From Leptolyngbya ohadii IS1 (GTDB lineage Bacteria > Cyanobacteriota > Cyanobacteriia > Elainellales > Elainellaceae), in the NCBI RefSeq assembly GCF_002215035.1, contig NZ_NKFP01000001.1, positions 124,001 through 188,000 of the forward strand: a DNA stretch of 64,000 nucleotides, in the 5' to 3' direction. Below the pieces are notes generated by a model, which worked only from the letters and a program-made list of their open reading frames with translations, was not told the DNA's origin and made no database searches. Both the position numbers and the translations under genes were made by a program. This document shows, piece after piece, positions 8,588 through 18,338 of this stretch (positions are counted from its first letter, which is position 1; the number at the start of each line of letters is the position of its first letter).

Positions 8588-11326
8588 ATGACCGCAGAAG
8601 ACAGTCGCCTGAATCAAAACCGCACGGGTGAAGTGGATTGGTATAAGTGGGGTCCGTATCTGAGTGAGCGGCAGTGGGGCACGGTGCGAGAGGACTACTC
8701 AGCCGACGGCAATGCCTGGAACTACTTTCCCCATGACCATGCCCGATCGCGGGCGTACCGCTGGGGGGAGGACGGTCTGGCTGGCATTACGGATAACCAT
8801 AACCTGCTCTGCTTTGCGCTAGCGCTGTGGAACGGCAACGATCCAATTTTGAAGGAGCGACTGTTTGGACTGACGAACGGGGAAGGGAATCACGGCGAGG
8901 ATGTGAAGGAGTATTACTTCTATCTGGACAGTACGCCGACCCATTCCTACATGAAGTATCTCTATAAATATCCCCAGGCGGCATTTCCCTACAATGATCT
9001 GGTGGATACCAATCGGAATCGGAATCGGTATGAGCCGGAGTATGAATTACTGGATACGGGTATCTTTGACGACGATCGCTACTTTGATGTCTTTGTAGAA
9101 TACGCCAAAGCAGACAGCGAGGATGTTTTAATTAAAATCAGCATTGCCAATCGCGGTCCAGAGGCAGCCCCGATTCACGTCTTGCCGACCCTGTGGTTTC
9201 GTAACACCTGGTCCTGGGCAAACGGCGGCGCAAAGCCTTTCATGACGCGGATTGAAGGCACCGGGAATAGCGTCGTTCAGGCTCATATTTCCGATACGCT
9301 CCTGGATCAGTACATTAAAGACTATTTCTTTTACTGCGATGGGGTGGCTCCGCTGCTGTTTGTTGAAAATGAAACGAACAACGAGCGGCTGTTTGGTACG
9401 ACCAACGATAGCCCCTATGTAAAGGACGGCATTAATAGCTACATTGTGCAGGGCAAAAAGGAAGCCGTTAACCCCCACCACGGCGGCACCAAAGTTTCGC
9501 CCCACTATGAATTGACGATCGCTTCAGGGGAAACAAAAGTGATTCGTCTGCGGCTGACGAAATATACGCCGGAGCAAATGGGCGATCCCTTTGGCATTGG
9601 CTTTGAGCAGACCTTTGCCACCCGGTTGAAGGAAGCGGATGAGTTTTACAACACGGTCATTCCCCCTGCTATTCAGGCAGATGCCGATCGCGCGAATGTG
9701 ATGCGTCAGGCACTGGCAGGCATGATGTGGACAAAGCAATATTTCTACTACGACCTGGATCAGTGGTTGCGGGAGCGCGGCATAACGCCCTGGACGCCTG
9801 TGGATGAGCGGCGGCATATCCGCAATAGCGACTGGTTCCATATGCTGAATGACGATATTGTATCGATGCCGGACAAGTGGGAGTATCCCTGGTATGCGGC
9901 GTGGGATCTGGCGTTTCATGTGGTGCCGATTAGTTTAATTGACCCAGATTTTGCCAAACACCAGCTGATGCTGATGCTGCGGGAGGATTATCTCCATCCC
10001 AACGGTCAGATTCCGGCGTATGAGTGGAACTTTGGCGATGTGAATCCGCCTGTCCATGCCTGGGCAACCTGGGAAATCTATGTGCGCGATCGCGAACGAA
10101 ACAGCGGCAAAGGCGATGTCGAATTTCTCAAATACGCTTTTTCCAAACTGCTGATTAACTTTACCTGGTGGGTTAACCGCAAGGATGAGGGCGGCAATAA
10201 TATCTTTCAGGGTGGCTTCCTGGGACTGGACAACATTGGTGTATTCGATCGCAGTTCGCCCTTGCCCACAGGCGGTTATTTAGACCAGGCGGATGGGACA
10301 TCCTGGATGGTGTTCTTTAGTCAGCGGATGTTCCAGATTGCGATCGAACTGGCGCTGCACGATTCGCTGTACGAGGACTTTGCGGTCAAGTTCTTTGAAC
10401 ATACGATGTGGATCGCAGGCGCAATGGATCGGATTGGCAACAACCACGATGAGCTGTGGGATGAGGAAGATGGCTTCTTCTACGATGTGCTGCACTTCCC
10501 GGACGGTCACTCCACCCGGCTCAAGGTGCGATCGCTGGTCGGTCTACTCTCGCTAATGGCGGTTTCTGTCTTTCCTAAGGAAGCCTTTGATAAGCTGCCC
10601 CACTTCAAGGAGGCGGCGCAAAAGTTTATCATGCAGCATCCGGAACTGACCCACAATATCCATTTGCCTAACCAGTATGGCGTGCGCGATCGGCTAATGC
10701 TGTCGATTCTGAACGAGAACAAATTGCGGCGGGTGCTGCGCTATCTGCTGGATGAGTCGGAGTTCCTGAGCGATTACGGTATCCGCTCTCTGTCGCGCCA
10801 TCACCTGGAAAATCCCTATATTTTCCACTACCAGGGGCAGGAGTATAAGGTGGGCTACGTTCCTGGCGATTCGACCTCTGGCATGTTTGGCGGGAACTCG
10901 AACTGGCGCGGACCTATCTGGATGCCTGTGAATCTGCTGTTGCTGAGGGCGCTGCTGCTGCTCTATAGCTACTACGGCAATGATTTTACGGTGGAATATC
11001 CCACGGGTTCCGGACAGCAGAAAAATCTGTTTGAGATTACCCGCTGCATTAGCGAACGAATTGTGGATATTTTCCTCAAGGATGAATCGGGTCGTCGTCC
11101 GGTTTATGGCACTGCGGAAAAGTTCCAGACCGACCCCTACTGGCGGGATCTGATCCTGTTCTACGAATATTTCAACGGAGACACGGGAGCCGGGATCGGA
11201 GCCAGCCACCAGACCGGATGGACAGGCTGTATTGCCCGTGTGATTCAGGTTTTGGGCTACCTCACACCAGAAGCCCTGCTGAATACCATTACGCCCGGAG
11301 AATTGGCAAGATATCGCGCTCAGTGA
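8588..11326 (+). CDS. GH63-type glucosidase
   Basis: I choose the ATG at 8588, preceded by AGGAGAG, over an in-frame start at 8474 inside the SDR gene; the product is 912 residues. The N-terminal segment 'ERQWGTVREDYS..GNAWNYFPHDHARSRAYRWGEDG' and later blocks 'YPWYAAWDLAFH' and 'FGGNSNWRGPIWMP' match bacterial proteins annotated as GH63 (processing alpha-glucosidase family, with an (alpha/alpha)6 barrel). These enzymes hydrolyse alpha-glucosidic bonds. No signal peptide is visible, so a cytoplasmic role is likely. Gene order with a glucose-dehydrogenase-like SDR suggests glucoside turnover. Confidence 0.85.
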   Translation: MTAEDSRLNQNRTGEVDWYKWGPYLSERQWGTVREDYSADGNAWNYFPHDHARSRAYRWGEDGLAGITDNHNLLCFALALWNGNDPILKERLFGLTNGEGNHGEDVKEYYFYLDSTPTHSYMKYLYKYPQAAFPYNDLVDTNRNRNRYEPEYELLDTGIFDDDRYFDVFVEYAKADSEDVLIKISIANRGPEAAPIHVLPTLWFRNTWSWANGGAKPFMTRIEGTGNSVVQAHISDTLLDQYIKDYFFYCDGVAPLLFVENETNNERLFGTTNDSPYVKDGINSYIVQGKKEAVNPHHGGTKVSPHYELTIASGETKVIRLRLTKYTPEQMGDPFGIGFEQTFATRLKEADEFYNTVIPPAIQADADRANVMRQALAGMMWTKQYFYYDLDQWLRERGITPWTPVDERRHIRNSDWFHMLNDDIVSMPDKWEYPWYAAWDLAFHVVPISLIDPDFAKHQLMLMLREDYLHPNGQIPAYEWNFGDVNPPVHAWATWEIYVRDRERNSGKGDVEFLKYAFSKLLINFTWWVNRKDEGGNNIFQGGFLGLDNIGVFDRSSPLPTGGYLDQADGTSWMVFFSQRMFQIAIELALHDSLYEDFAVKFFEHTMWIAGAMDRIGNNHDELWDEEDGFFYDVLHFPDGHSTRLKVRSLVGLLSLMAVSVFPKEAFDKLPHFKEAAQKFIMQHPELTHNIHLPNQYGVRDRLMLSILNENKLRRVLRYLLDESEFLSDYGIRSLSRHHLENPYIFHYQGQEYKVGYVPGDSTSGMFGGNSNWRGPIWMPVNLLLLRALLLLYSYYGNDFTVEYPTGSGQQKNLFEITRCISERIVDIFLKDESGRRPVYGTAEKFQTDPYWRDLILFYEYFNGDTGAGIGASHQTGWTGCIARVIQVLGYLTPEALLNTITPGELARYRAQ

Positions 11327-11394
11327 GGACTATGCCTCAGGACTCCTCTGCCGGATGCGATCGTTAATAGGACGTATGATCTGCCCCCTAGGGC

Positions 11395-11568
11395 GTGCTT
11401 TAAAACCGCTTTTTGCTAAGTTGCGGTGTCCTGTATCGCTCCCAACCTCCTACAAGTGGGGGACTTCCGAACCGCTCAAACTTCCCTCTGAGTTTCAAAG
11501 TCCCCCCTCGCTCTTCAGGAGCGGCAATCCTAAATGGGGGGTAGGGGGCTGCAAGGCTTTTAAAGCAC
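11395..11568. mobile_element. MITE-like element with terminal inverted repeats
   Basis: The 11-bp sequence GTGCTTTAAAA at 11395-11405 is repeated inverted as TTTTAAAGCAC at 11558-11568, with imperfect complementarity extending outward. The 174-bp interior has no gene and contains paired C-rich and G-rich tracts (around 11470-11515 and 11534-11550), giving further self-complementarity. Length, terminal repeats and lack of coding capacity fit a miniature inverted-repeat element. No target-site duplication was established. It occupies most of the 399-bp gap before the broken response regulator gene. Confidence 0.5.
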
Positions 11569-11725
11569 ACCGTAGCCAATACTGGGGGAATCGAACCGAT
11601 GCAGGATCTAGTCTGAACCATTTGTATTCCAATTCAGCGACGCCGAAAATCCGTAAGCAAGACAAGACAAAACGAAAGCAATACAATGACGAAAGCGATC
11701 CCATTCCTTTTGTGAGCAGCCCGTC

Positions 11726-13285
11726 ATGAAAGTTTTGTTGGTGGAAGACGATCCGTTAGCGGGAAAGCTCCTTTCTGCAACGCTGACGAACCATCGCTAT
11801 ACGGTAGATCTGGCAACCGATGGTCAACAGGGATTTGAACTGGCAGATCAGTTCAACTACGATTTGATCCTGCTGGATGTGCAGCTTCCGAAGCTGGATG
11901 GCATTCATCTGTGCCAGAAACTCCGCGCTAGGGGCTGTTCGACACCAATTCTGATGCTGACTGCCTGTGATTCCAATGAGGGTGTGATCCAGGGGTTGGA
12001 TGCGGGGGCAGATGATTACGTGATTAAGCCCTGCGATCCAGAACAGCTGGCTGCCCGGATGCGATCGCTTTTGCGGCGGCGAGAAAAACAGGTGACTTCC
12101 CCCTACTTGCAGTGGGGCGATCTGACGCTCAATCTCCTTTCCGCAGAAGTGACCTACCGGGAAGAAACCGTTGCTCTGACCGCCAAGGAATATGGGCTGC
12201 TGGAACTCTTTTTGCGGCATCCCCAACGCGTTTTCAGTCGAAGTGCGCTGCTCGATTTACTATAGCGAGCGAATGATAGCCTCGTTGAGGGAACCGTGAC
12301 GAATTTGGTGAAGGATTTGCGGCGAAAGCTACGATCGGCTGGCATTCAGGATGAGGTGATTGAAACGCTGTATGGTCTGGGCTATCGGCTGAAGGCGTTA
12401 CCGTCGCCGGAGGAGTCTGAGCAGGAGGGCAAAAAGGCAAGCCGCAGCAAAAAAATACTGCGGGAGGATACCCCGAACGAAAGTCCGAAGGATGTCCAGC
12501 AGGATGAGGATAGCGGGCTAGATGCGATCGCTCAAAGGTTTCGCAGTACGCTTGGAGAACGGCTGACCTATCTGGATGCAGCTCTGGAAGCCCTACAGCG
12601 GCAGCAAATTGAACCGCAACAGCGACAGCAGGCTCAGGAGGAAGCCCATCAGTTAGCCGGAACCCTGGGCTTCTTTGGCTATGGAGAACGGGCAGACCTG
12701 ATGCGATCAATCGAGCAGGTGTTGCAGCAGGGGGGAACTGTGCCGGAGTCCAAGCGCATTTTTCAGCTTCGGGGGGCGTTGAAGCAGTTTGCGTCTGGAA
12801 CCGAATTGGTAGAGCAGAGCAGTCAGTCTCGTCAGCAGCGTTGGATGCCAGTCTCCTCAGGGGCATCGCTGAGTTGGGAGCCGCGCTGGGGCAATCTGGT
12901 GGCAGGCAAGGTGGCGATCGTGGACGATGATGCGCTCGCTCTGGCTGCAATCCAACAAATCCTCCAGCCCTGGGGATTTCAGGTCATGGGATTTACCGAT
13001 CCGGAGCAGTTCTGGCAACAGTTGCCCACGCTTCAGGTCGATCTGGTGCTGCTGGATCTGCTGATGCCTCGGCTGGGCGGAATCGAACTCTGCCAGCGGA
13101 TTCGTCAACATCCTACCTGTGGCGATCTGCCTGTGCTGATTGTGACGGCTCATCCAGATGAAATTTCAATTCGGCAACTGTTTGCGGCGGGAGCCGATGA
13201 TTTTGTCAGTAAGCCAGTTGTGGGTCCAGAGTTGGTGACGCGGGTTAGCAGTCGTCTTCAGCGGCGAGACAATTTACACCCATAG
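11726..13285 (+). pseudogene. Multidomain response regulator (REC-wHTH-HPt-REC) interrupted by in-frame TAG
   Basis: One continuous frame encodes 519 residues apart from a TAG at codon 180 (12263-12265). Upstream are an OmpR-type receiver (phosphoacceptor Asp51 in 'LLDVQLP') and most of a winged helix. Downstream, with no frame change, the winged helix continues ('TNLVKDLRRKLR...YGLGYRLK'), then an HPt-like domain (His308 in 'AHQLAGTLGF') and a second receiver (Asp444 in 'LLDLLMP'). In related proteins a Trp follows 'LLDLL', so a TGG-to-TAG change is the simplest explanation. A GTG at 12296 could start a separate C-terminal protein, but it would lack the beginning of the wing. Sequencing error or genuine pseudogenisation are both possible. 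Confidence 0.8.
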
Positions 13286-13412
13286 AATTTACACCCATAG
13301 AATTTACGGACAGTCGGCTAACTCCGAAGTAAAAAGATGCTAGGATTGGCAACTCTACTTTTATCAGAATGGCTTTTATAATAATGACTCTTATCAGAAT
13401 GGCTCGATCGCT

Positions 13413-13793
13413 ATGACCAGGCGAATTCTCATCATTGATGACGACACCTTTATCCGCGATGTTACTCAAGTCACGCTCTCCAAAGTGGCGGGCTGGTCAG
13501 CCATTACTGCCGGATCGGGGCTAGAAGGGTTAGAACAGGCAAAGCAGAACAATCTAGATGCTATTTTGCTGGATGTCTCGATGCCTGGGATGGACGGTTT
13601 TGCTGTGTTTGAAGAATTGCAGGCTGATCCCAAAACGCGATCGATTCCCGTTATTTTGCTGACGGCAAAAGCAATTCCCGCTGATACGACACCGTTAACT
13701 CAGATGGGTTTGGCGGGGGTGATTGTAAAGCCCTTCGATCCGTTAGAGGTTTGCCATCAGATTTCTAAGCTGCTGCACTGGGAAGTTGATTAG
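13413..13793 (+). CDS. Single-domain CheY-like response regulator
   Basis: A 126-residue stand-alone receiver. The acidic pocket is IDDD (residues 8-11), the phosphoacceptor is Asp54 in 'ILLDVSMPGMDG', the Thr of 'LLTAKA' and the Lys of 'IVKPFDP' complete the active site. There is no output domain. It lies 127 bp downstream of the interrupted multidomain regulator and may be its partner in a phosphorelay. The gap between them contains a duplicated AATTTACACCCATAG unit and a repeated TTATCAGAATGGCT. Confidence 0.85.
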   Translation: MTRRILIIDDDTFIRDVTQVTLSKVAGWSAITAGSGLEGLEQAKQNNLDAILLDVSMPGMDGFAVFEELQADPKTRSIPVILLTAKAIPADTTPLTQMGLAGVIVKPFDPLEVCHQISKLLHWEVD

Positions 13794-14140
13794 CAATGTT
13801 TGTTATTCTAAAATTTTGATACTTGGATGTTCTCAAAACTGTCGCCTATTTGTAAACTGCTTGTCGCCCGTCCGTAAATTTTTTCTAGCTTGTCTGTAAC
13901 CTGTTCGTGAACTGTTTGCATTATTAACTATCATTTATTAATTTAATATTATATTGGTGCGACCTGTCCTTAATCTGATTAAACTTATTAGATCTTACCA
14001 GGTCACTCAGATCAATTGAATCAATCAGATCAATCAGTTAGATTACTCAAGTCGATTAACTCACTCTGTCGATCGCTCAGGATTTATTTAATTCCAATTC
14101 AGTTCATTCAGACAGATTAATTAACTCCTCAACTAATTGT
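13794..14140. other. AT-rich intergenic region
   Basis: This 347-bp gap is AT-rich and contains repeated, degenerate GATCAATCAG/GATTA-type words between about 14005 and 14130. I see no open reading frame with a ribosome site and no clear RNA gene. Confidence 0.4.
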
Positions 14141-14611
14141 ATGTCCCTTTATCTAGAAAATGATTCGCTGACAGCTCTGCTGACCCCTTTGCTCATGACT
14201 CCGACGGAAGCTGAACATAGTGCTTTTACCCTGCTGCTAGAAAATCTCCTGCTGGAGTTCGCCTTTTTTCTGAAACTGATTCTGGAATTCATTGCCATCA
14301 TGATCGTTGCGATCGCTCTGATCAGAACGCTCAACAAATATTTCCGGCATCAGGTGCGGCACCGCCCGATGGCGCAACCCTCTATTCGTCTGGAACTAGG
14401 GCTATCCCTCGCTCTTTCTCTGGAATTTTTGCTTGCCGCTGATATTGTGGGAACGGCTGTTTCTCCAGACTGGCAATCGATCGCAAAGCTGGCAGCAATC
14501 ACGGGAATTCGGACGTTTCTTAACTTTTTCTTGCATCGTGAAGTCCAGGAACTTCAGCATTTGCCCAGGCAGATATCGCCCGTTGATCAGGAGCCTGCAC
14601 AGTCGCGTTAG
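14141..14611 (+). CDS. DUF1622-family membrane protein
   Basis: A 156-residue protein with hydrophobic segments near residues 45-65 ('FFLKLILEFIAIMIVAIALI') and 84-105, plus a third shorter one around 115-132. The conserved core 'RLELGLSLALSLEFLLAADIVGTAV' and the following 'LAAITGIRTFLNFFL' are typical of DUF1622, a small integral membrane family of unknown function. The ATG has no strong ribosome site but is the first in frame. A terminator-like hairpin lies about 115 bp downstream. Confidence 0.8.
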   Translation: MSLYLENDSLTALLTPLLMTPTEAEHSAFTLLLENLLLEFAFFLKLILEFIAIMIVAIALIRTLNKYFRHQVRHRPMAQPSIRLELGLSLALSLEFLLAADIVGTAVSPDWQSIAKLAAITGIRTFLNFFLHREVQELQHLPRQISPVDQEPAQSR

Positions 14612-14727
14612 ACACAAAATGATTCTGGTCAAGCTAATTTAGAATTTTCTGTTACATAAGAAAGGCGTTTTTTACATAAGAAACTTACCTGGCAAAGGAA
14701 GAAAGCTCCTGTCCGCTAAACCTACGG

Positions 14728-14745
14728 ATGCCGTGGGGCATTTTT
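14728..14745 (+). terminator. Intrinsic terminator after the DUF1622 gene
   Basis: A short stem (ATGCC/GGCAT) with a four-base loop is followed by a run of T. It is nested in a larger inverted repeat, GCTCCTGT at 14705-14712 with ACAGGAGC at 14746-14753. It sits between convergent genes. Confidence 0.5.
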
Positions 14746-14857
14746 ACAGGAGCCAGTCTTTCATCAGAGGTGAGCAGGCAGGCTCCCGGCAGCTGGGGTT
14801 AGCCTGCACCTAAGAACACTACGCGTCCAACGTTCCTTAGAACGACGCACGTTAGAA

Positions 14858-16210
14858 CTAAGTGAACTGCACGACGTTCCGGTTGAAGTTCAGGCGATTC
14901 TCTCCTGTAGGGAATCCGGCTCTGCCATCGCCATCACTATCAATGTTGGAGTGAATATTGACGTACAAAGTGCCCGCCAGGAGTGCCGCCTGTTCTTCGG
15001 GCGTGAGGTTAAATTCACCGGAGAGATTGCCCGACTTGGCATCTATGGGATTGTTCTCAAAGTATCGAATCACCGTGGCATCGGCAAAATTGCCGCGATC
15101 GTCTCCAGCGGGACTGAAGTGCAGGTGAGTTCCAGAGATGGGGTTGCCTTCTACGTCGTGGGGAACCTTCAGGAATCCATCAACCAGAGCTTTGGGGTCA
15201 GAGCCATTCAGGATCTTCGCTTTGGGATCAATCTCGTTTTCACCCTGGCTAAAGAGCGGTGAGCCATCAAAGTGCTGATAGCTGCCGGAAACGCGGAGGA
15301 CACCATTCTTTAGCTCTGCATTTAGTTCGGATGTACCGGGGCTATCAGTTGGGAAGGGAAACTCGGTGCCACCGCCGCCCCTGGCTGTATTAAAGCGGAA
15401 GCCATCATCTCCAACGTAGAGGAAGTCGTTGCCATCGCCGCCTACCAGTTTATCCCGTCCCATCGTTCCGTTGAGTTGACCGTCTCCTTCCTGAACATTA
15501 TCAAAGGACGTTTTTTTCAAGCTCTTGAGCGCAGAGTTAGAAAGCTGAATCACATTTCTGTCGTCAAAGATTTGCTCTGCCTTGACAAAGGGCATACTCG
15601 CCAGAATATGACCCGATCGCCCGTCGATTAATAGCGCATTGCTGACTGAATCGAGCGGCTGATTAATTCCACCCTTGCCCGGATTTTTTCCCTGTGCCAG
15701 CACCAGATCCCGGAGTTTCAGATCCGTCTTATCAATCAACAATCGATCGATCGTAGGATCAAAATCCAGAATGCGATTGGTGGTTTCAGCTCCAAGAATA
15801 ATCGTGTCTCTGCCTGTCCCGGTTGTAATCGTGTTTAACCGACCTCCCCTGGCATCAATGACATCATCGCTACCCGATCCGATCGCCACATTATCACCGC
15901 CCCCAAGAACTAATAGATCTCCTTTTGCTCCAATGTTTTCACTCAGCGATCGTTCCTTGCTAACCCGACCCAACCGTCGAACCAGACTCACCTGATCCAG
16001 AGAAATATGCAATGAGAACTGCCCAGCATTCTCTGGGGGAGCATGGTTGTGATCGTCATTAAACGACTGGTTCAAAGCATCAGTTAGCTTCTGGTTCTGG
16101 TCTTCTGTAAATCCAGCAGAGGAGTTAAGGTTTTCCTGGTCGCTGGAGGATGTGGAGGAATCGGCGATCGTAGTAACGTTGTGCTGATCATGATTGGAAA
16201 AGTCTGTCAT
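14858..16210 (-). CDS. CHRD-domain protein with RTX-like calcium-binding repeats
   Basis: A 450-residue protein with a strong start (AAGGAG then ATG). The N-terminal third is Ser/Asn/Asp-rich and lacks a signal peptide. The middle contains RTX-like motifs ('VLGGGDNVAIGSGSDD', 'GTMGRDKLVGGDGNDFLYVG'). Residues about 285-450 resemble the CHRD domain of chordin-like proteins ('LNAELKNGVLRVSGSY', 'GTHLHFSPAGDDRGNF', 'GTLYVNIHSNIDSDGDGRAG'). It lies downstream of HlyD, ABC exporter and PPIase genes on the same strand, and RTX-like sequence without a Sec signal fits type I secretion. I infer it is a secreted substrate of that exporter. Confidence 0.8.
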   Translation of the reverse strand: MTDFSNHDQHNVTTIADSSTSSSDQENLNSSAGFTEDQNQKLTDALNQSFNDDHNHAPPENAGQFSLHISLDQVSLVRRLGRVSKERSLSENIGAKGDLLVLGGGDNVAIGSGSDDVIDARGGRLNTITTGTGRDTIILGAETTNRILDFDPTIDRLLIDKTDLKLRDLVLAQGKNPGKGGINQPLDSVSNALLIDGRSGHILASMPFVKAEQIFDDRNVIQLSNSALKSLKKTSFDNVQEGDGQLNGTMGRDKLVGGDGNDFLYVGDDGFRFNTARGGGGTEFPFPTDSPGTSELNAELKNGVLRVSGSYQHFDGSPLFSQGENEIDPKAKILNGSDPKALVDGFLKVPHDVEGNPISGTHLHFSPAGDDRGNFADATVIRYFENNPIDAKSGNLSGEFNLTPEEQAALLAGTLYVNIHSNIDSDGDGRAGFPTGENRLNFNRNVVQFT

Positions 16211-16824
16211 GATGTTCTCCTTGTATCAGGTAGGTCGTTGTATGAGGTCGGTTTAGGAAAGCTACCGATGAGCAATACAAGCAATCTGAGCAATTCGGCA
16301 GCGGTAGGAATGCATCCCCACATGGATCTCGATGGGAATTTTGCGATCGTCTTGACCCTGGAAGGGCAAAAAATCGCGGCTCTCAACTGTTTAACGGACG
16401 GGAATTCGCTGGAGACATCCCCGAAGGCGATCGCATGAAAAGAAAGCGAAACTGCCAGTGCTAGGGAAGCGAAAGAGATGCTGTGGTAGAAAAGCCTGAA
16501 GTTTGTCGAGATTTGAAATGAACAGTTGAAACTGAATGCTTTAGGCTAAACGCTCAAGAATTAAAGACCTAAGAATTGAATGCTGAAGAATCAAAGACCT
16601 AAGAATTGAAAGACTTAAGAATCTGAGCACTTAAGAACTGAAAAACTTAAGAACTTGAAGACCTAAGGGCTGAATGCCTAGAGATAGGTATCTTACTCGT
16701 GGGAAAAGCTTTTCGGAGGCTTTTGCTTATCGTATTGCTCCTATGCTAAATAATAGCAAACTTTTTGCAATTGAGATCGAAAATAAATCGAAAAAATAAA
16801 TTTGGTTCGATCAAATACTTGCAA
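16211..16824. repeat. Intergenic region with degenerate tandem repeat
   Basis: About 16545-16680 repeats variants of ACCTAAGAATTGAA and ACTTAAGAATCTGA at 13-20 nt spacing. The remainder is upstream DNA of the CHRD gene and the 3' side of hlyD. An open frame on the plus strand at 16268-16438 has no ribosome site and is not called. Confidence 0.5.
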
Positions 16825-18297
16825 TTAACGAACCGATCGCATTCCATCGATTGCCTTGGTTAACTCTTCGGTGACATAGCCGATTGGGGCACGCTCTCTG
16901 ACTTTGATATTTGCCGTCAGGCTCATTCCCGGAACGAGGGGCGATCGCTCTACATGCTGCTGCAAAAACTGCCGCTGTAAGCGAATTTCTACGGGAAAAA
17001 CGGTCTGTCCCTGTCTTTGATTGTCGATCGGTAAAGCTTCACTGCCAACGCGGGTGACAATGCCTTCCACCGCACCAAACTCCGCGAAGGGATAGGCATC
17101 AATACGAACGTCTACCGGCATTCCAACTCGGATATTGGCAATGTTGTGATTGGCAACCTGAACTCGTGCAATTAAGGATTCATCGGGCACAATTTGTAGA
17201 AGGGACTGCCCTGGCTGTGCTACCATGCCGGGTATTTTGGCTTGCAGATCAAAAACAACGCCTTCGATCGGCGCACGTAAATCCTGGTCTTTTAAGCTCA
17301 GTTCAATCTGGTTGAGCTCCGCGTTAATCTGAATCAATCTCCGCTGATTTTCCTGAATGGTGGCATCAAATTCCTGATCCAGGGAAAGAAGCTGCTTTTG
17401 TAAATCCTGGTAGATTTGATTGACCGATCGCCTGCCCTGCACCTGGGACTGGATCTGATTAATTTCTAATTGCCGCCGCTGGAGCTGATTTTGCTGAAGC
17501 TGCTTTTCTAAATTATTCACCTCGATCGTTCTTTGCAGAAATAGCGTGCGGGAAATAGCCCCTTCTTCCATTAGCGGCTGGAGTCGAGTCAGGAGTTCCT
17601 GCTGTACACCTGCCTGAAACTGATTTTTATCCAGCTCTGCGTCGATTGTTGCTGCCTGAGCTTCCAGGTTAGATCCTTGCAGTTGGTTGACAGCCTGTAA
17701 GTCCTGAAGCTGCTGCTGAAACAGATCATATCGCTGTCGCTGCCCAGGAGATAGACTGCTGGGATCGCCGCTCAGTTGGGCAACTAGCAGCATTCGTGTT
17801 TGCACCCGATGCCTCAATTCCGGCGAAATTGAAGCTGCGTCCATCTCCTCATGGGAGCGGGCACTATATCGTGCCATACGAAGGACGGCAGTTTCGCGCA
17901 CAAGCTGGTTTCGCTGTATTAGGAGAGACTGCAACTGATTGAAGAGAGGCGTTTTATCAATCTGCATGAGCATTTGCCCCTGTTGAACCAGTTCTCCTTC
18001 TCGGACAAGAACCGCAGTCACCGTTCCCCCTGTCTTAGACTGTACCCCCTGGGATTGGGAGAGGGGCTCTAGCTTCCCTGGTGCATCGACCACCACATCT
18101 ACCCGTGCCACGATCGACCAAACCAGACCCGCTGATAGTCCCAGCACAATGCCAAGGGTCAGCCGCTTTGTCCAGCCTGCCGGAGTGGGAAGGCTCATTG
18201 CACCATCATTAACGCTCTGTTCGATCTGTTCTAATTTGGTGAGGTACTGCTGGCGCAGATTTGCCAGTAGGTTGAAACGTTGGGGACGAAGACGCAT
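16825..18297 (-). CDS. HlyD-family membrane fusion protein of type I secretion
   Basis: GGAGG precedes the ATG. The 490-residue adaptor has one transmembrane segment near residues 45-65 ('LTLGIVLGLSAGLVWSIVA'), a lipoyl-like half motif ('GKLEPLSQSQGVQSKTGG'), a long Gln/Leu-rich coiled coil (about 130-330), the second lipoyl half ('DQDLRAPIEGVVFDL') and a beta-barrel C-terminal part. HlyD proteins bridge an inner-membrane ABC exporter to an outer-membrane channel. It lies 41 bp downstream of the HetC-like ABC gene and is surely its partner. No TolC gene is in the window, so a shared TolC elsewhere is assumed. Confidence 0.9.
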   Translation of the reverse strand: MRLRPQRFNLLANLRQQYLTKLEQIEQSVNDGAMSLPTPAGWTKRLTLGIVLGLSAGLVWSIVARVDVVVDAPGKLEPLSQSQGVQSKTGGTVTAVLVREGELVQQGQMLMQIDKTPLFNQLQSLLIQRNQLVRETAVLRMARYSARSHEEMDAASISPELRHRVQTRMLLVAQLSGDPSSLSPGQRQRYDLFQQQLQDLQAVNQLQGSNLEAQAATIDAELDKNQFQAGVQQELLTRLQPLMEEGAISRTLFLQRTIEVNNLEKQLQQNQLQRRQLEINQIQSQVQGRRSVNQIYQDLQKQLLSLDQEFDATIQENQRRLIQINAELNQIELSLKDQDLRAPIEGVVFDLQAKIPGMVAQPGQSLLQIVPDESLIARVQVANHNIANIRVGMPVDVRIDAYPFAEFGAVEGIVTRVGSEALPIDNQRQGQTVFPVEIRLQRQFLQQHVERSPLVPGMSLTANIKVRERAPIGYVTEELTKAIDGMRSVR

Positions 18298-18338
18298 AGA
18301 CTAAACCTCCAATGATTTCAAATGTGATATTGCTGTCG

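Noticed and set aside
11581..11655. tRNA-like words on the minus strand (GGTTCGATTCC and an anticodon-arm-like stretch)
   Set aside because: The T-stem and acceptor stem do not pair, so no cloverleaf can be built. It may be a decayed tRNA fragment at best.
16181..16438. 85-residue plus-strand frame divergent from the CHRD gene
   Set aside because: It overlaps the CHRD start, lacks a ribosome site, and reads through HIP1-rich upstream DNA.
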